A stretch of 64,000 bases of DNA from Poa pratensis (Eukaryota > Streptophyta > Magnoliopsida > Poales > Poaceae), in contig CAMZMU010000052.1 of the NCBI GenBank assembly GCA_947311845.1, positions 137,965,733-138,029,732 of the forward strand. The letters are read 5' to 3'. This document shows, piece after piece, positions 31,251 through 41,563 of this stretch. The notes beneath the pieces are model-generated. The model had not been told where the DNA came from and searched no databases. It saw nothing but the letters and a program-made list of their open reading frames with translations. A program made the position numbers and the translations under genes. Each line of letters starts with the position of its first letter. Positions within the stretch are counted from its first letter, which is position 1.

Positions 31251-33698
31251 TTAGAGCGGGTTCGATCCACGACTCAAGTTTATGCTCTCAAGAGCTCTTT
31301 TTGTCAACTCATGCTCAAGAGAGGTTGACATTATCATGCGGTTACCGGAACACATAAGACAACATATGAAGAAGTTATGTGAACGGTATATAAACACATC
31401 ATCCATCATGAAGTGTCTCTTCATTTGCACATCACCAACCACACAAAAATCAATTGAAAAATATGACATATGTGGATGGTCACTATGCAAAGTGAAGGAT
31501 GGAACAAGGCCCATAAGAGGAAATGAAACGTCTCCACAAAGTGAGAAAGCTATGGGGGCAATCTCATTATCAAGTATTTCAACATTATTGCAAGCAGCAC
31601 ATGTGAAAGAGAAATTGTTCAACATGTTGCATGCCACAATGGGAGAAAAGTGGAAACATTCATAACAAGGCATGCTCATGACAAAAGCATCACAAATAGG
31701 TAATTCCACATGATCAACATTGGTTTCAAACAAAGTATCACATGGGAATAAGAACGAATCATATGTGACATCAATAGAATCATCCATAGCATGCAAGCAA
31801 TCATAGTTCATCATGTCCACTAGCGGGAACATGGTCGCATCAACACCCATACCTTTGTAGTCCCACTCATGTGAAGTAGGTGTTGAAGTAGTAGGGGCTA
31901 CCATGTAGCCGACTTGTTCATCTTGAAGTAGACATGGGGTGGCATCATCATCATCCTCCATGTACATCTTCTCCATTTGAATCATCATTGTGTCGAGGAG
32001 TGGCGTCTCATCATCCATGGAACCTAGCACACAATGAGAAAACACACTAGAGGTAGAGGTTAAGTTGTTAGAAATTGAAATGGCCTCACAAGACCTATCA
32101 ACTACGTCTCTCAACTCTAGTGGTGTATCACTCATTCCCTCAAAGTGAAAGCACTCAAACTCACATATGGTGGAGGCACTCAACTCACTCTCACTCTCAC
32201 TCAAGTGGGCTAAGTGGCTCTCATGCTCACATGGGATTGGTACCATCTCGTAACTCAAGCTCATAGGGATAGGCTCGGTTTCCTCAACTCCATACGCCTC
32301 CAAGGTTGAAGGGAAACTCCCATACTCAACCTCCTTAACCAACTCGCCTCCCAAGGTTAATGCCAAAGTGTAGGCATCATCACTCGACTCCTTTGCGGAA
32401 GGGAAAATCCCATGCTCCGCTTCATCACTTGACTCCATTGCCGAAGGAAACATCCCATGCTCGGCCTCATCATCACTTGACCCATGGTCATAGGTGATAG
32501 CATTCTCCATGCTCGCCTCCTTGGTCGAATGGAAAATCCCATGCTCGACCGTCTTCTCGCCATCTTGGTCACCGTCTTGTTCACCAACTTGGCATTCCCA
32601 CATCATGTGACCTCTTCTATTGCATAGTGGGCACAAGAGATTGGGACATTCTCGTGGATCATGGTCTTGGCCTTGGCAATTATCGCATAAAAGGTCTTCT
32701 TCTTGCCATATGGGGACCAATGTGGCGGTGGCACTTGGTGTGGTAGCACTAGGGGACACCATAGGATGTGCCTTTGTCGCCATCTTGTTTTCATGTCGAC
32801 GTTGACGCTCTTGAGTGGAGGGGTGTCGCCGAAAGTCATTTGGATGCTTCTCCTCATGTTGGCGTCGGCGTGCTTGTTGCTTTGGTGACCTTGTCTTGGA
32901 GCTCCCACTCGAACTTGGTGATATGTTCCGAAGCTTGGCGAGTGTGTCCATGTCGGCTTCAAGCTTGTTCATGTCATGAGGTTTCGTGCCATGGCTCTTG
33001 TGGCGTCTTCTTGATCTTGATGAAGAGTGTAGATGCTTGGCAAGGTTGTCGATGGCGTCCTTGAGATTTTGGAACACACGGTTATTGTCGCCGAACTTGT
33101 CCAAGGGTGCATCAACCTTGTTCACTTGGTCATCTCTCATTTTGGTGTCGTTCATGTGTCGCCTTCTTGAAGTTGAAGGAGAATGTCGAAGCTGGTCGCT
33201 CTTGGCGATGGCCTTGTCATGGCTCCTTCTTGAAGTTGATGGAGATTTGGGACACTTGGCACATTTTGCAATGTCCGTCTCATGGCGCCTTCTTGAAGTA
33301 GGTGGAGCTCCAAAGGATGAGTGCATGGTGGTCTTGTAGGAGCACCGTGGAGCTCCAAAGGATGAGTGCATGGTGGGCTCGTAGGAGCCCCGTCTTGAGC
33401 TTGAACCATAGAAGGTTGTGCGATGATGTTTGGTGGTGCCGCTCTTGACCATGGTAGAAGCAAAGTGCTCGTCGGAGTACTTGGAGTAGTAGTCGTAGTA
33501 GTTCTCCATGTCGGTGAAGCTTGAGCCATCGGAGTTGTAGCGGAAGTCTTGGTGATGCTTCATCATGTCATGGGGGTCATTGTCGGTGTAGTCGTAGTAG
33601 TCCCCCATGTCCTCAATGCTTGGGGCATCATAGTACATGTGACTCATCGTGTAGTTCTCCTCATAGGCTCCATAGTTGCATTCGCTCTCCCTAGACAT
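31251..33698 (-). CDS. Long gag-like ORF of the antisense retroelement (815 residues)
   Basis: Uninterrupted from ATG at 33698 to the stop at 31251, notable among so many broken frames. N-terminus is Tyr/Asp/Ser-rich (MSRESECNYGAYEENYTMSH). Next come four or more repeats of a SPSTSRRRH type in a basic, low-complexity region (about residues 100-320). Two zinc knuckles follow, CDNCQGQDHDPREC and CPLCNRRGHMMWEC (about 338-370), both CX2CX4HX4C. After that are acidic repeats with 'AEHGIFPSAKESSDDA' motifs (about 400-470) and a Cys/Met/Phe-rich C-terminal half. No protease, integrase or RT motif is present. It resembles internal ORFs of non-autonomous Triticeae Gypsy-type elements. It probably binds RNA; the C-terminal half is unrecognised. 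Confidence 0.75.
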   Translation of the reverse strand: MSRESECNYGAYEENYTMSHMYYDAPSIEDMGDYYDYTDNDPHDMMKHHQDFRYNSDGSSFTDMENYYDYYSKYSDEHFASTMVKSGTTKHHRTTFYGSSSRRGSYEPTMHSSFGAPRCSYKTTMHSSFGAPPTSRRRHETDIAKCAKCPKSPSTSRRSHDKAIAKSDQLRHSPSTSRRRHMNDTKMRDDQVNKVDAPLDKFGDNNRVFQNLKDAIDNLAKHLHSSSRSRRRHKSHGTKPHDMNKLEADMDTLAKLRNISPSSSGSSKTRSPKQQARRRQHEEKHPNDFRRHPSTQERQRRHENKMATKAHPMVSPSATTPSATATLVPIWQEEDLLCDNCQGQDHDPRECPNLLCPLCNRRGHMMWECQVGEQDGDQDGEKTVEHGIFHSTKEASMENAITYDHGSSDDEAEHGMFPSAMESSDEAEHGIFPSAKESSDDAYTLALTLGGELVKEVEYGSFPSTLEAYGVEETEPIPMSLSYEMVPIPCEHESHLAHLSESESELSASTICEFECFHFEGMSDTPLELRDVVDRSCEAISISNNLTSTSSVFSHCVLGSMDDETPLLDTMMIQMEKMYMEDDDDATPCLLQDEQVGYMVAPTTSTPTSHEWDYKGMGVDATMFPLVDMMNYDCLHAMDDSIDVTYDSFLFPCDTLFETNVDHVELPICDAFVMSMPCYECFHFSPIVACNMLNNFSFTCAACNNVEILDNEIAPIAFSLCGDVSFPLMGLVPSFTLHSDHPHMSYFSIDFCVVGDVQMKRHFMMDDVFIYRSHNFFICCLMCSGNRMIMSTSLEHELTKRALESINLSRGSNPL

Positions 33699-34489
33699 GT
33701 TAACTCACAAGACAAGTGTATATGTGGAGTGGAAGGAACTAGAACACAACCTCTCACCTTGTAGATAGTATTGGACGTCGTGGACAACCAAGGGAAACGA
33801 TCACAAAGTAAAATGTTTGTGTTCAAGTATCCAAAGCAAACTCCAAAACACACACGGCTTAAAAGTTGGTAGGAAGGTATGGTAGGTGGAAAGCAAATTG
33901 AACCAACCGAAAACCAAGATATTGTCAAAGCAAGTAGAGAACCACGATGATCACAAAGCAAAACAAGTCAATCTCAAAGATAGGAATGTAGTTCAAGGAA
34001 ACACACGCGCGGAGAGATAAATGGGACTCGTGCAACCAAGAAGTGAGCTAAAGAACCAAATGATCCTAGCGAAGACTATAAGCTCGTGTTGCACAAGTAC
34101 AAGGAGAGCTACTAGCTCGATTGCAATTTATTGGTGGGCTACAAGATTTGCACAACAATGCACCACCTACTAGATGTTCATCAAGCTTGTGCTTTCCTAC
34201 AAGATATGGCAAGTGGTGTTTCTTTCTTTTCTTTCTTTTGATTTGGCACTTTTTGCTTCTTTTCTCTTTTCTCTTTTGATTCTTTTCTATTTTTGCACAC
34301 TCACTTCTTTGATGCCAACAACAAGATATATGATATATGAACTAGCGCACAACTTTTGCGCGGAAACTACACGGTGCATGTGCAAAGCCCAAGCAATCAT
34401 CAAGAGCTAGCCTCAATAGGACATGGTAATCGCAAAGATATAGTGTGGCTTTCAACGGAATGGCAAGGGGTAAAGATTGGCGATGTTAT
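33699..34489 (-). other. Leader of the antisense retroelement ORF
   Basis: Non-coding on the minus strand. A long A/G-rich tract (AAAAGAGAAAAGAGAAAAGAAGC) lies at about 34230-34280. No primer binding site of either common type was found here, which fits loss of a proper 5' LTR junction. Confidence 0.45.
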
Positions 34490-35324
34490 ACCTTTCGTCG
34501 ATGTTCTTCACCCTTTATTGTAGAAGCTTCGTGCTTGCCCACGGATTTTGGTGGTGGTAGATGATGGATCTTCCGCAATGGTGACGAAGGCCTTGATCGT
34601 AGCTTCGAAACGAGCCGAAGAACACCAAAAACGGAGTACGAAATCAAAAGATATGGCCAAAACCGTGGTGCTGAAATGCTGTTTTCGTGTCTGTTCCAGG
34701 TGCTGGCGGTAGTACCGCTGGCGGCTAGAGGTAGTACCGCTAGCTCCAGAAACTGAACCCGAGACAGAAATTTCGCAATTTTGGGCGGAAAAACGGAGCT
34801 CAAAACAGCAAATAGGGGGGCCAAATGATGGAATTAGGCTATGGGAACTCAAGGGAAGGTAGATCAACAAGTTTAGCAATAGACTTTTCGTCTCTGAAAC
34901 TTTTTGTGGAATGCGACTCGGGTGTTTAGGGTTTTCGCATCGGGGGAATAAGTAGGCAAAAGGGCGGCGGCTGGAGAGCCCCGAGGGGCCCACACGCACC
35001 TAGGGCGCAGGCCCACCCTTGGCCGCGCCCAGGGGGCGTGTGGGGCCCTCCTGGCTCCTCTTCGTCTCCCCTCTAGACTCCATGTGTATTCTGATAAAAT
35101 AGGTGCCTCCGTGAATTTTCGTCCAATTCCGAGAATATTTCCTGACTAGCTTTTCTGGAATACAAAAAAAACAGCAGAAAACAAGAACTGACACTGTGGC
35201 ATCTTGTTAATAGGTTAGTGCTAAAAATGTATAAAAGTGACATAAAGTGGATGCAAAACATGTAACAATTGGTATAATATCATCATGGAACATCAAAAAT
35301 TATAGATACGTTTGAGACGTATCA
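34490..35324 (-). repeat. Partial LTR with TGATACGTCTC start
   Basis: On the minus strand it begins TGATACGTCTCAAACGTATC and continues with AACCTATTAACAAGATGCC and ATATTCTCGGAATTGGACGA. This is a common start of Triticeae Gypsy LTRs (Sabrina-like, from memory). Its matching 3' copy is absent. Confidence 0.6.
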
Positions 35325-37629
35325 ATTGGCTTTCCGCTGAGGATGGTGGCGTTGATTATGCAGTGTATCTTGTCGGCAAGGTTCTCTGTTAAAATTAATG
35401 GTGAGCTCCTGCCACAATTTTTACCATCGAGGGGGATCAGGCAGGGTGACCCAATGTCGCCGTATATCTTCTTGATATGTGCAGAAGGATTCTCAATACT
35501 TCTAAACCAGTATGGGGGAGGTCTCGTTGATCGTGGTATTAGGGTGTGCAATAGAGCTCCCTGGATTACACACTTATTATTTGCTGATGATAGCTTGATT
35601 TTCATTAATGCAACTGAATCGAGTGCAGGAAGGCTGAATGAAATACTGAGAATGTACAATGAAGCTTCGGGGCAGCAGGTAAACAGATCAAAATGCTCAG
35701 TCTTCTTCAGCCCTTGTGTCCAAGAGACTGTTCGGCTAGCTGTTAAGGCAGTATTAGATATTGAGATGGAAGCTTTCAGTGAGAAGTACCTGGGTCTTCC
35801 TACGGCAGCAGGCCGGTTAACGGATGAGGCGTTCAGTTACATACTTGAGCGGGCTCGAGCTAAGGTGAATGGGTGGGCTGAGAAGACGCTATCCTATTCA
35901 GCCAAAGAAACGTTGATCAAAGCAGTGATTCAAGCCATGTCCACCTATAGTATGAGCTGTTTTAATCTGTCCAAATCGACTTGTAAAAAGCTGATTTCGA
36001 TTATGGAAAACTTCTGGTGGAGTGGCAACCTGGATAAACGGTCCATGCATTGGCTTGCATGGGATCGTATGGCGATACCTAAAGGGAAGAGACATGCATG
36101 CGTTTAACATTGCTCTCTTAGGGAAACAAGTTTGGCAGCTGATCTCCTCTCCAAACTCTTTGTGTGTTCGAGTGCTTAAGAGCAGATATTACCCAAACAC
36201 AGGGTTTATGGAGGCTACTGTTCCTCGGACTGCGTCAAGGACTTGGCGGGCTATAATAGCAGGAAGAGAACCGTTGAACAAGGGCTTAATTAAATGGATT
36301 AGTTCGGGGCCTTCAGTATCTATTTGGGAAGATAGTTGGATACCGGGAGCACGATCTTTGCGACCGATGGGCAGGCTGCAATCATCAAATTGTGAGATGG
36401 TTAGCGAGATTGATCCTGTCACACATCAGTGGATAATCCCAAAGTTGAGAGAGAATTTTATGGCTCCAGATGTTGAGCTAATTATGCAAATTCCGTTGAG
36501 ATTCCAGGGTGGTGATGATTGGACAGCATGGGCACTAGAAAAAACTGGGCATTTTTCTGTTCGTTCTGCGTACCGTGCTCTAGTTGATTCTGATGCAGAC
36601 CAAGTGGTGGCGCTGGCAGGGGTGCTCGATCCTCCAGTACTGCGAAGAAGGAAGTGTGGAAGGAAAATTGGAAACTTGAAGTCGTAACCAAGGTGCAAGT
36701 TTTTTGGTGGAGAGTTCTAAAACATTTTGCCTGACTATTCGACTCTTTCTAGGCGACATGTCAAAGAAGAAAGCACCTGTGGGATATGCAAAGCAACAAG
36801 TGAGACTTTATTACTTGCCTTGACTGAATGTCCACACGCCAAATTGTTTTGGACAGCAGCAAAGGATGTGTTTAAGCTTAAGTTACCAAGACTCCATCCT
36901 GTAACATGGGCAGCCGATATTCTGCTTGAGCCATGGTTCACAGGGAGGGAGAGGGCGATTGTGACGACGGTGATGTACACAATATGGTCATCGCGAAACA
37001 ATTGGACACACGGTGGCAGAGGTTATGAGCCCGATGATGCGATTGAGCATGTCAGGTGAACCATCCTAGACCTCGAACTACCAAAAGTAGCAAGAAGGAC
37101 CGTGGCGGCACGCCCTGCGTGTGTTTGGCATGGACCTCCGATTGGAGTTGTGAAACTGAGCTTCGATGGAGCAATTTGTACACAGGAAGGCACATCAGGC
37201 AGCGGTGGTGTTGCGCGAGATGCTGGGGGTTTCCGGGTTGCATGGAGCAACGTCTACAAGGGGATTGGTGATCCTCTCTGCGCGGAAGCTTTAGCGTTCC
37301 GAGACGCTGTCATGTTTGCACAAGCTCGAGGCCTTCGTTCTGTTTTATTTGAGACAGACTGCACTGAGCTTATGCGATGTTGGGAAGCAAGGGCAACAAA
37401 CCAATCGGTCATTGCTACTGTGCTACAGGATGTGAGTGATCTGTTAGGCTTCTTTCAGGTTTTTTCTCTAGTTTTTGCCCGTCGCACAGCAAATACTGTG
37501 GCACATCTCTGCGCGTGTGCGGCGTGTCTCGGAGGTGTGTCACAAGAATGGCTGAGAGAGGTGCCAGAGTTTCTAGTTGACAGCCTTTGTGCTGATTGTA
37601 ACCCAGATGTAACTGAACCGAGTGGTTAA
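35325..37629 (+). pseudogene. LINE ORF2, RT to RNase H, broken
   Basis: Resumes in RT with RFSVKINGELLPQFLPSRGI, RQGDPMSPYIFL and the catalytic LLFADDS (about 35578-35598). It then passes through GLPTAAGRLTDEAFSYIL and MENFWWSG. The frame shifts near 36090 into RDMHAFNIALLGKQVWQLI, then again near 36690 and 36727 through the zinc-binding region (CGICKATSETLLLALTECPH). A shift near 37060-37100 leads to an RNase H-like domain (VKLSFDGAICTQEG ... ALAFRDAVMFAQARG ... FETDC ... RRTANTVAHLCA) with a stop at 37629. A T-rich 3' UTR and A-run follow. Confidence 0.93.
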
Positions 37630-37753
37630 AGCAGCAAGTTTCAGACACACTATTTTCTTTATCAGGGTACTTAAGGGGACTGGAAGATTTTTTAATGAAG
37701 CGGCTTGCTGACTTAATATATTGTTTACCCTTCAAAAAAAAAGGAGAGACTCC

Positions 37754-37847
37754 TTGTTAGCCTACAAAAGATCTCTGTAAACTATCAGCACCGGTAGAGG
37801 TTGTTAGCCTACAAAAGATCTCTGTAAACTATCAGCACCGGTAGAGG
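37754..37847. repeat. Perfect 47-bp tandem duplication at the LINE 3' flank
   Basis: TTGTTAGCCTACAAAAGATC...GGTAGAGG occurs at 37754-37800 and again, identical, at 37801-37847. The first copy overlaps the end of the LINE target duplication. Confidence 0.95.
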
Positions 37848-38034
37848 TGCAGGTGAGACGTGAGTCTATACAAGGATGACGGGTAGAAAGTGACTTTTTC
37901 GAATACAGAAAGGGGCAAGAGAAGGAATCAAACAAAAAAGACGAAAACAATTCTTTCGTTTTGGAGCTCCAGTGGATTGTTCACCAGATTCCATGCCGTG
38001 ATCACGCCCATTCGATGCAATGGTCAACCCAGGA

Positions 38035-41000
38035 CTAACTAAGCTTCCAGGCTTTGCCTCCTTTCATGCTGAACTTCTTCAGCCTCCCAAAGAGCATCAC
38101 AAGAATGAGGATGAGCTTGCCAGAATCGCTCCATCTTCCAACAAAGCCGGTCCATCTATCAGTGCATAGCTGGTCCGGGTTGATCTGTCTGCTGCAGCTG
38201 TAGCCCATTGAGAACCCCACATTTCCATAAGCACTGCACATAAAAAATGGAAACCAAAATATGTCAGGTTCCGCTGAAGGACGACACGCCTTGCATGCAG
38301 TTTTTCATCACTAAACTGTGACTTCGTTCATCGGCTTGGTACATATGCATGATAAATGTGTCATTTTTCTTCAGTTATTGAGTATCTTAAGAGCAAACTT
38401 GCCTGGCGACTTCGACGACGACGCTGAGCAAGTTGAAGTTGAGGGGATCTTGTTTGAGCTTTTCCCTCTCAGTAATGCAGATGGCAATGACAAAGATGGT
38501 AAGGTAGGAGAGCTGTGAGAGAACCGTTCTCTTGAGCAATCTGATCCCCTGGCTCTCCTTGTGACGACGCTCTGTGCTGCAGCTCTCTTCGAATGGAAAC
38601 CATGTGGTGTACGGAGGCAGATACCTGGAATCAAGGAGAAGCATAACGTGAGATACATAACCAATGAGGACAAGTCTGCAAAGACTGCAGTAATGCACTT
38701 TATCTGCAAGCATATCTACTAGAGGTACCACGAGTCCACGAGCACGTCGCTTTCGTTGAATTCAAAGGTACGTGCACACAATTGCGTTCTGAAGATAATG
38801 AAGAGACACGTCCAATCATGGATATGGTCCTATGATAGCAAATCGGGATTAGAATCGCAGAGAGCTCTGCAATCTAGTAGCTTTCAGTATCCATCGTGCA
38901 AGAACATTCTTGTAAATCAGTGCCGCCACGAGAAGTTGGCAACTTTGGCATCGTATACGCAACACAGGTTCTGATTCCCGGCTTATATATGGCCTCAATT
39001 GCACATGGACCACCGCAGAGATATATGAATGGACTTCAAATTTTCAGAGAACATGAGACTGGCTAGCCAGCGACAGGCGTTGGTCGTTGGAAGAGTTTGG
39101 GCGCTATCGGACGTAGCACGCGAGGCTTTGAACGGAAAATGCGCGCGCAGTTTCGTGGCTCTGCTGCTTCGATCAGTTTCGTGGTGTTTTTCTTGCCTTT
39201 CTCATGGGCAGAAGCAAAAGGGTGAAGGTGCGGTCAGCCAGCTCGTGCCTGGTACTGGTGATTCACGAGTTTGAATATTTTCGGCTTGTCCGTTCTATAG
39301 AGGGAAGATTCCTGTATATTGTTCAATGATTGAACGGTATTTTCCAGTTTTCTTAATAAAAGGCTTTGTGGGACATACAAAATGCATCTGGAGGAGTACT
39401 TAAAAATTAGGTCTAGGATTGTCAACAAACATTGCACTTCGGCATGAGTACTTGGTACGATGTATAATCAGCAATGATCAGGGTATGGAGTATGGCACTC
39501 ATGGAGTAACATGCATGACAAGGCGGATTTAGAGTATAATTCAAATATAATACTCCCTCCTAATTGAAAAATAAGCGACCTTTACCTGAAATTGTTGAAA
39601 ATCTCAGACACCTACAATCAAGCGTAAATTAGGCTGTACTCAGTGAAATGCTAGTGCCAATTTTTAGTTTCTATTGCATATATAGGTTGACCAGTAGATG
39701 ACGATGATTCATGATTAGACAGACAAACCTGAATACCGGAGAATTGTAGGAAAATGGGATCTGGTACTGGTAGCTTTTAGGCTATTGTGTTCAACGACGT
39801 AGCAAACTAGGAGTTAACAAGGGAAGCTAACTACGTTTAGTTTGATTAGACATGTACGTGCGTCATTCTGCACTCTCGAAGCATCGGCAGGCGATATCTT
39901 CGGTGAGGGAGAGAAAGAGACGGAAGACTCACATCATGAGCACGAAGAGCACGAGGATGGCCGTCGCGAGCGTGGAGATGTCGAGGGTGGACTCGCCGGT
40001 GTGCCGGGAGTTCACCGCGAGGAACAGCGCGTTCGACACCTTCTCCCACGGCTCATCCCTTGCAGCGCACCGCCCCACTCCATGCCGCACACTAGCGCCA
40101 CCTGCACGCCGACGAGCCCGGTCACCGTCGCCGCCAGCATCGCGCAGCGCCGCGCCGGCAGGAGGTGATAGTACCCCGTCAGCTCCCTGCCGTCCCTCGC
40201 CATCTCCACCAGCTCCGGCCGCCGTGTTGCCGCAGCGCGGCGCGCACGCACGCCGCCATTAGCGGCGGAAACAGCGTGTTCCCCACGAGCGCCTGCGGCA
40301 CGAGCAGCAGCTGCAGCCCGGTGTCCCGCTTGAACACCACCATGTTCTCGTTGTTCGGCATGTACCCGCAGCTCGAGAACGTCGACACCGTCGTGAACAC
40401 CGCGAAGATCCACACGTTCAGGGCTTTGCCCCGCAACGTCCGCCTCGCCGCCGGCGACGCGTATATGTAAGCCGCGATGGCGACGGCGCCTAGGACGTGC
40501 ACCGCCAGGAGGATGGCGAGGACGACGAAGAACAGAGAGCGCACCGCGTCGCGCCGCAGCCCCTTCGAGTCCATCGTGATGGTGCTGGTCGTCCCGTCGG
40601 TGATGGTCGACGTCGGGTTGTCGATGTAGGCGACCGTCGCCCGCGTATCCAACTCGACTCCCTTGTCGTCGTGGCTCTCGACGCGCCGGAATCTGTTTGC
40701 AGCTTGTCTCCTCAGCTTGGACCATTTGGACAAGAGGCCTAGTAGCGATATGAACACCTCTCCTCCGACGAGCATGAGGGCGGTCAAGACGAGGAGCTGG
40801 CCTTGGGAGAACACCTCCATCTCGACGGTGGACATGCTCGACACCGTCGCGGCCGACACGGCGGTGAAGAACAGGTCGATGCCGCGGGGTCGTCTCCTCC
40901 CGTCGCCGGGCGGCGCGCGGAATCTGAGCTGAGCGAGAAGGAGGTACCCGAGCCAAGAGATGGTGAGGAAGTAGGCGACATGGACGAGCAGCGAGCCGAG

Positions 41001-41183
41001 GCGCGACCAGAACCGGTCGCCGGCGAGCGCGCGCCGCCACCGCTCCACGCGCTGAGTGCCGTGGTGCTGCGCGTAGGACCTGTAGAGAGAACCCAGGAGG
41101 GACATCGCCTTGTCAAGTGCCGCCGCCAAGCGCCGGCGCGTGTGGTGCAACAGTTCGCCGAGCTTATGATGAGCTCCGGCCAT
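38035..41183 (-). CDS. HKT1;4: HKT1;4 sodium transporter, three exons, two one-base frame breaks as sequenced
   Basis: Plasma-membrane Na+ uniporter of the HKT class I family; in wheat, HKT1;4 is the gene behind the Nax1 trait (Na+ removal from xylem into sheath). Exons: 41183-39933, 38624-38403, 38233-38035. They give about 557 residues if the frame breaks are ignored. The start [10 protein letters not shown] at 41183 is in good context (CCCATGG). Four pore repeats are visible: [13 protein letters not shown] with Ser at about residue 116 (class I, Na+-selective), [23 protein letters not shown] and [12 protein letters not shown]. The end is [17 protein letters not shown]. Compared with the 24936 copy and the family, one base is missing near 40233-40237 and one near 40049-40051. 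Intron 1 (1308 bp) is GT-AG; intron 2 (169 bp) has a GC donor. Confidence 0.95.
38234..38402 (-). other. HKT1;4: HKT1;4 intron 2 with GC-AG borders
   Basis: Exon 2 ends GTCGCCAG followed by GCAAGT; exon 3 starts after TTTATGTGCAG. Joining AG+T gives Ser in VEVASAYGNVG, the conserved sequence. GCAAGT is the strong consensus of the rare GC donor class. No GT gives the right frame and protein. Confidence 0.8.
38625..39932 (-). other. HKT1;4: HKT1;4 intron 1
   Basis: The donor GTGAGT follows the second base of the Met codon (AT|G); the acceptor is TTGATTCCAG. 1308 bp, no nested ORF. An 'actccctcc' element-like scrap near 39550 has no matching end. Confidence 0.85.
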
Positions 41184-41290
41184 GGGTTTTTTGAGCTTTC
41201 GTGTACTGTGTATGTATGAACCTGTAGGGAGATGTGCATGCATGCACGCACAGGCAGCTTGTGTTGTGAGAGTTGAGACGTGTGACGGCT

Positions 41291-41299
41291 AAATATATA
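41291..41299 (-). promoter_or_regulatory. HKT1;4: Candidate TATA box of HKT1;4
   Basis: TATATATTT on the minus strand lies about 110 bp upstream of the start codon, a normal distance for a TATA box plus short leader. Confidence 0.55.
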
Positions 41300-41423
41300 G
41301 TCACACGGTGCAGGGGGTGGGTACGTACTTCATATGGAACACGATCGTGGTTATGCTCCTATTGAGCAAAAATACAAATGACACCTCACACGTGGCTCAA
41401 TTATTTATGTTTGTCTTCTACTC

Positions 41424-41563
41424 GCACAACCTCTATCTCTGGCCTTCCGTTTCCGCGATTGAATGGTCGAGATTTGTCGTTGAATGTGTTGAACTTTCAA
41501 CCCATTCAATGAAAAATCTTGGTCATTCAATCGCGGGAACGGATGATTGAGATACGGTTGTGC
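41424..41563. repeat. 140-bp foldback element in the HKT1;4 promoter
   Basis: The left arm GCACAACCTCTATCTC...CCGCGATTGAATG and the complement of the right arm (CATTCAATCGCGGGAACGG...GAGATACGGTTGTGC) match along almost the full ~65-nt arm length with few mismatches. The CGCGATTGAATG core is perfect. It lies about 130 bp upstream of the TATA box. It may be a small inverted-repeat transposon or a hairpin RNA locus. Confidence 0.8.

Larger units (their letters stand above)
29389..35324 (-). mobile_element. Antisense LTR-retrotransposon-derived block with mismatched ends
   Basis: 5.9 kb inside LINE ORF2, read on the minus strand. Its 3' side has a full LTR (29389-30515) preceded by a polypurine tract. 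Its 5' side (34490-35324) begins TGATACGTCTCAAACG, a different LTR type common in Triticeae Gypsy elements. Between them is one long ORF with gag-like zinc knuckles but no polymerase. The flanks aagtg and attgg do not match, so no target duplication exists. LINE sequence expected between the flanks is missing. The simplest reading is a recombinant or a deletion after insertion. Confidence 0.75.
26687..37742 (+). mobile_element. LINE (plant L1 type) with perfect TSD, interrupted by an LTR-derived block
   Basis: The direct repeat GGAGAGACTCCTTGT occurs at 26672-26686 and 37743-37757, the second copy straight after an A-run (37734-37742). This is a 15-bp target duplication and poly(A) tail typical of target-primed reverse transcription. 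Inside are a 5' UTR (26687-26965), ORF1 (gag-like), and ORF2 (endonuclease, RT, RNase H) in two parts separated by the antisense insertion 29389-35324. Without the insertion about 5.1 kb remain, and a stretch of the RT N-terminal region is missing. Confidence 0.93.

Noticed and set aside
39540..39640. Stowaway MITE in HKT1;4 intron 1
   Set aside because: Only one 'actccctcc' end is present; no matching right terminus with TA.
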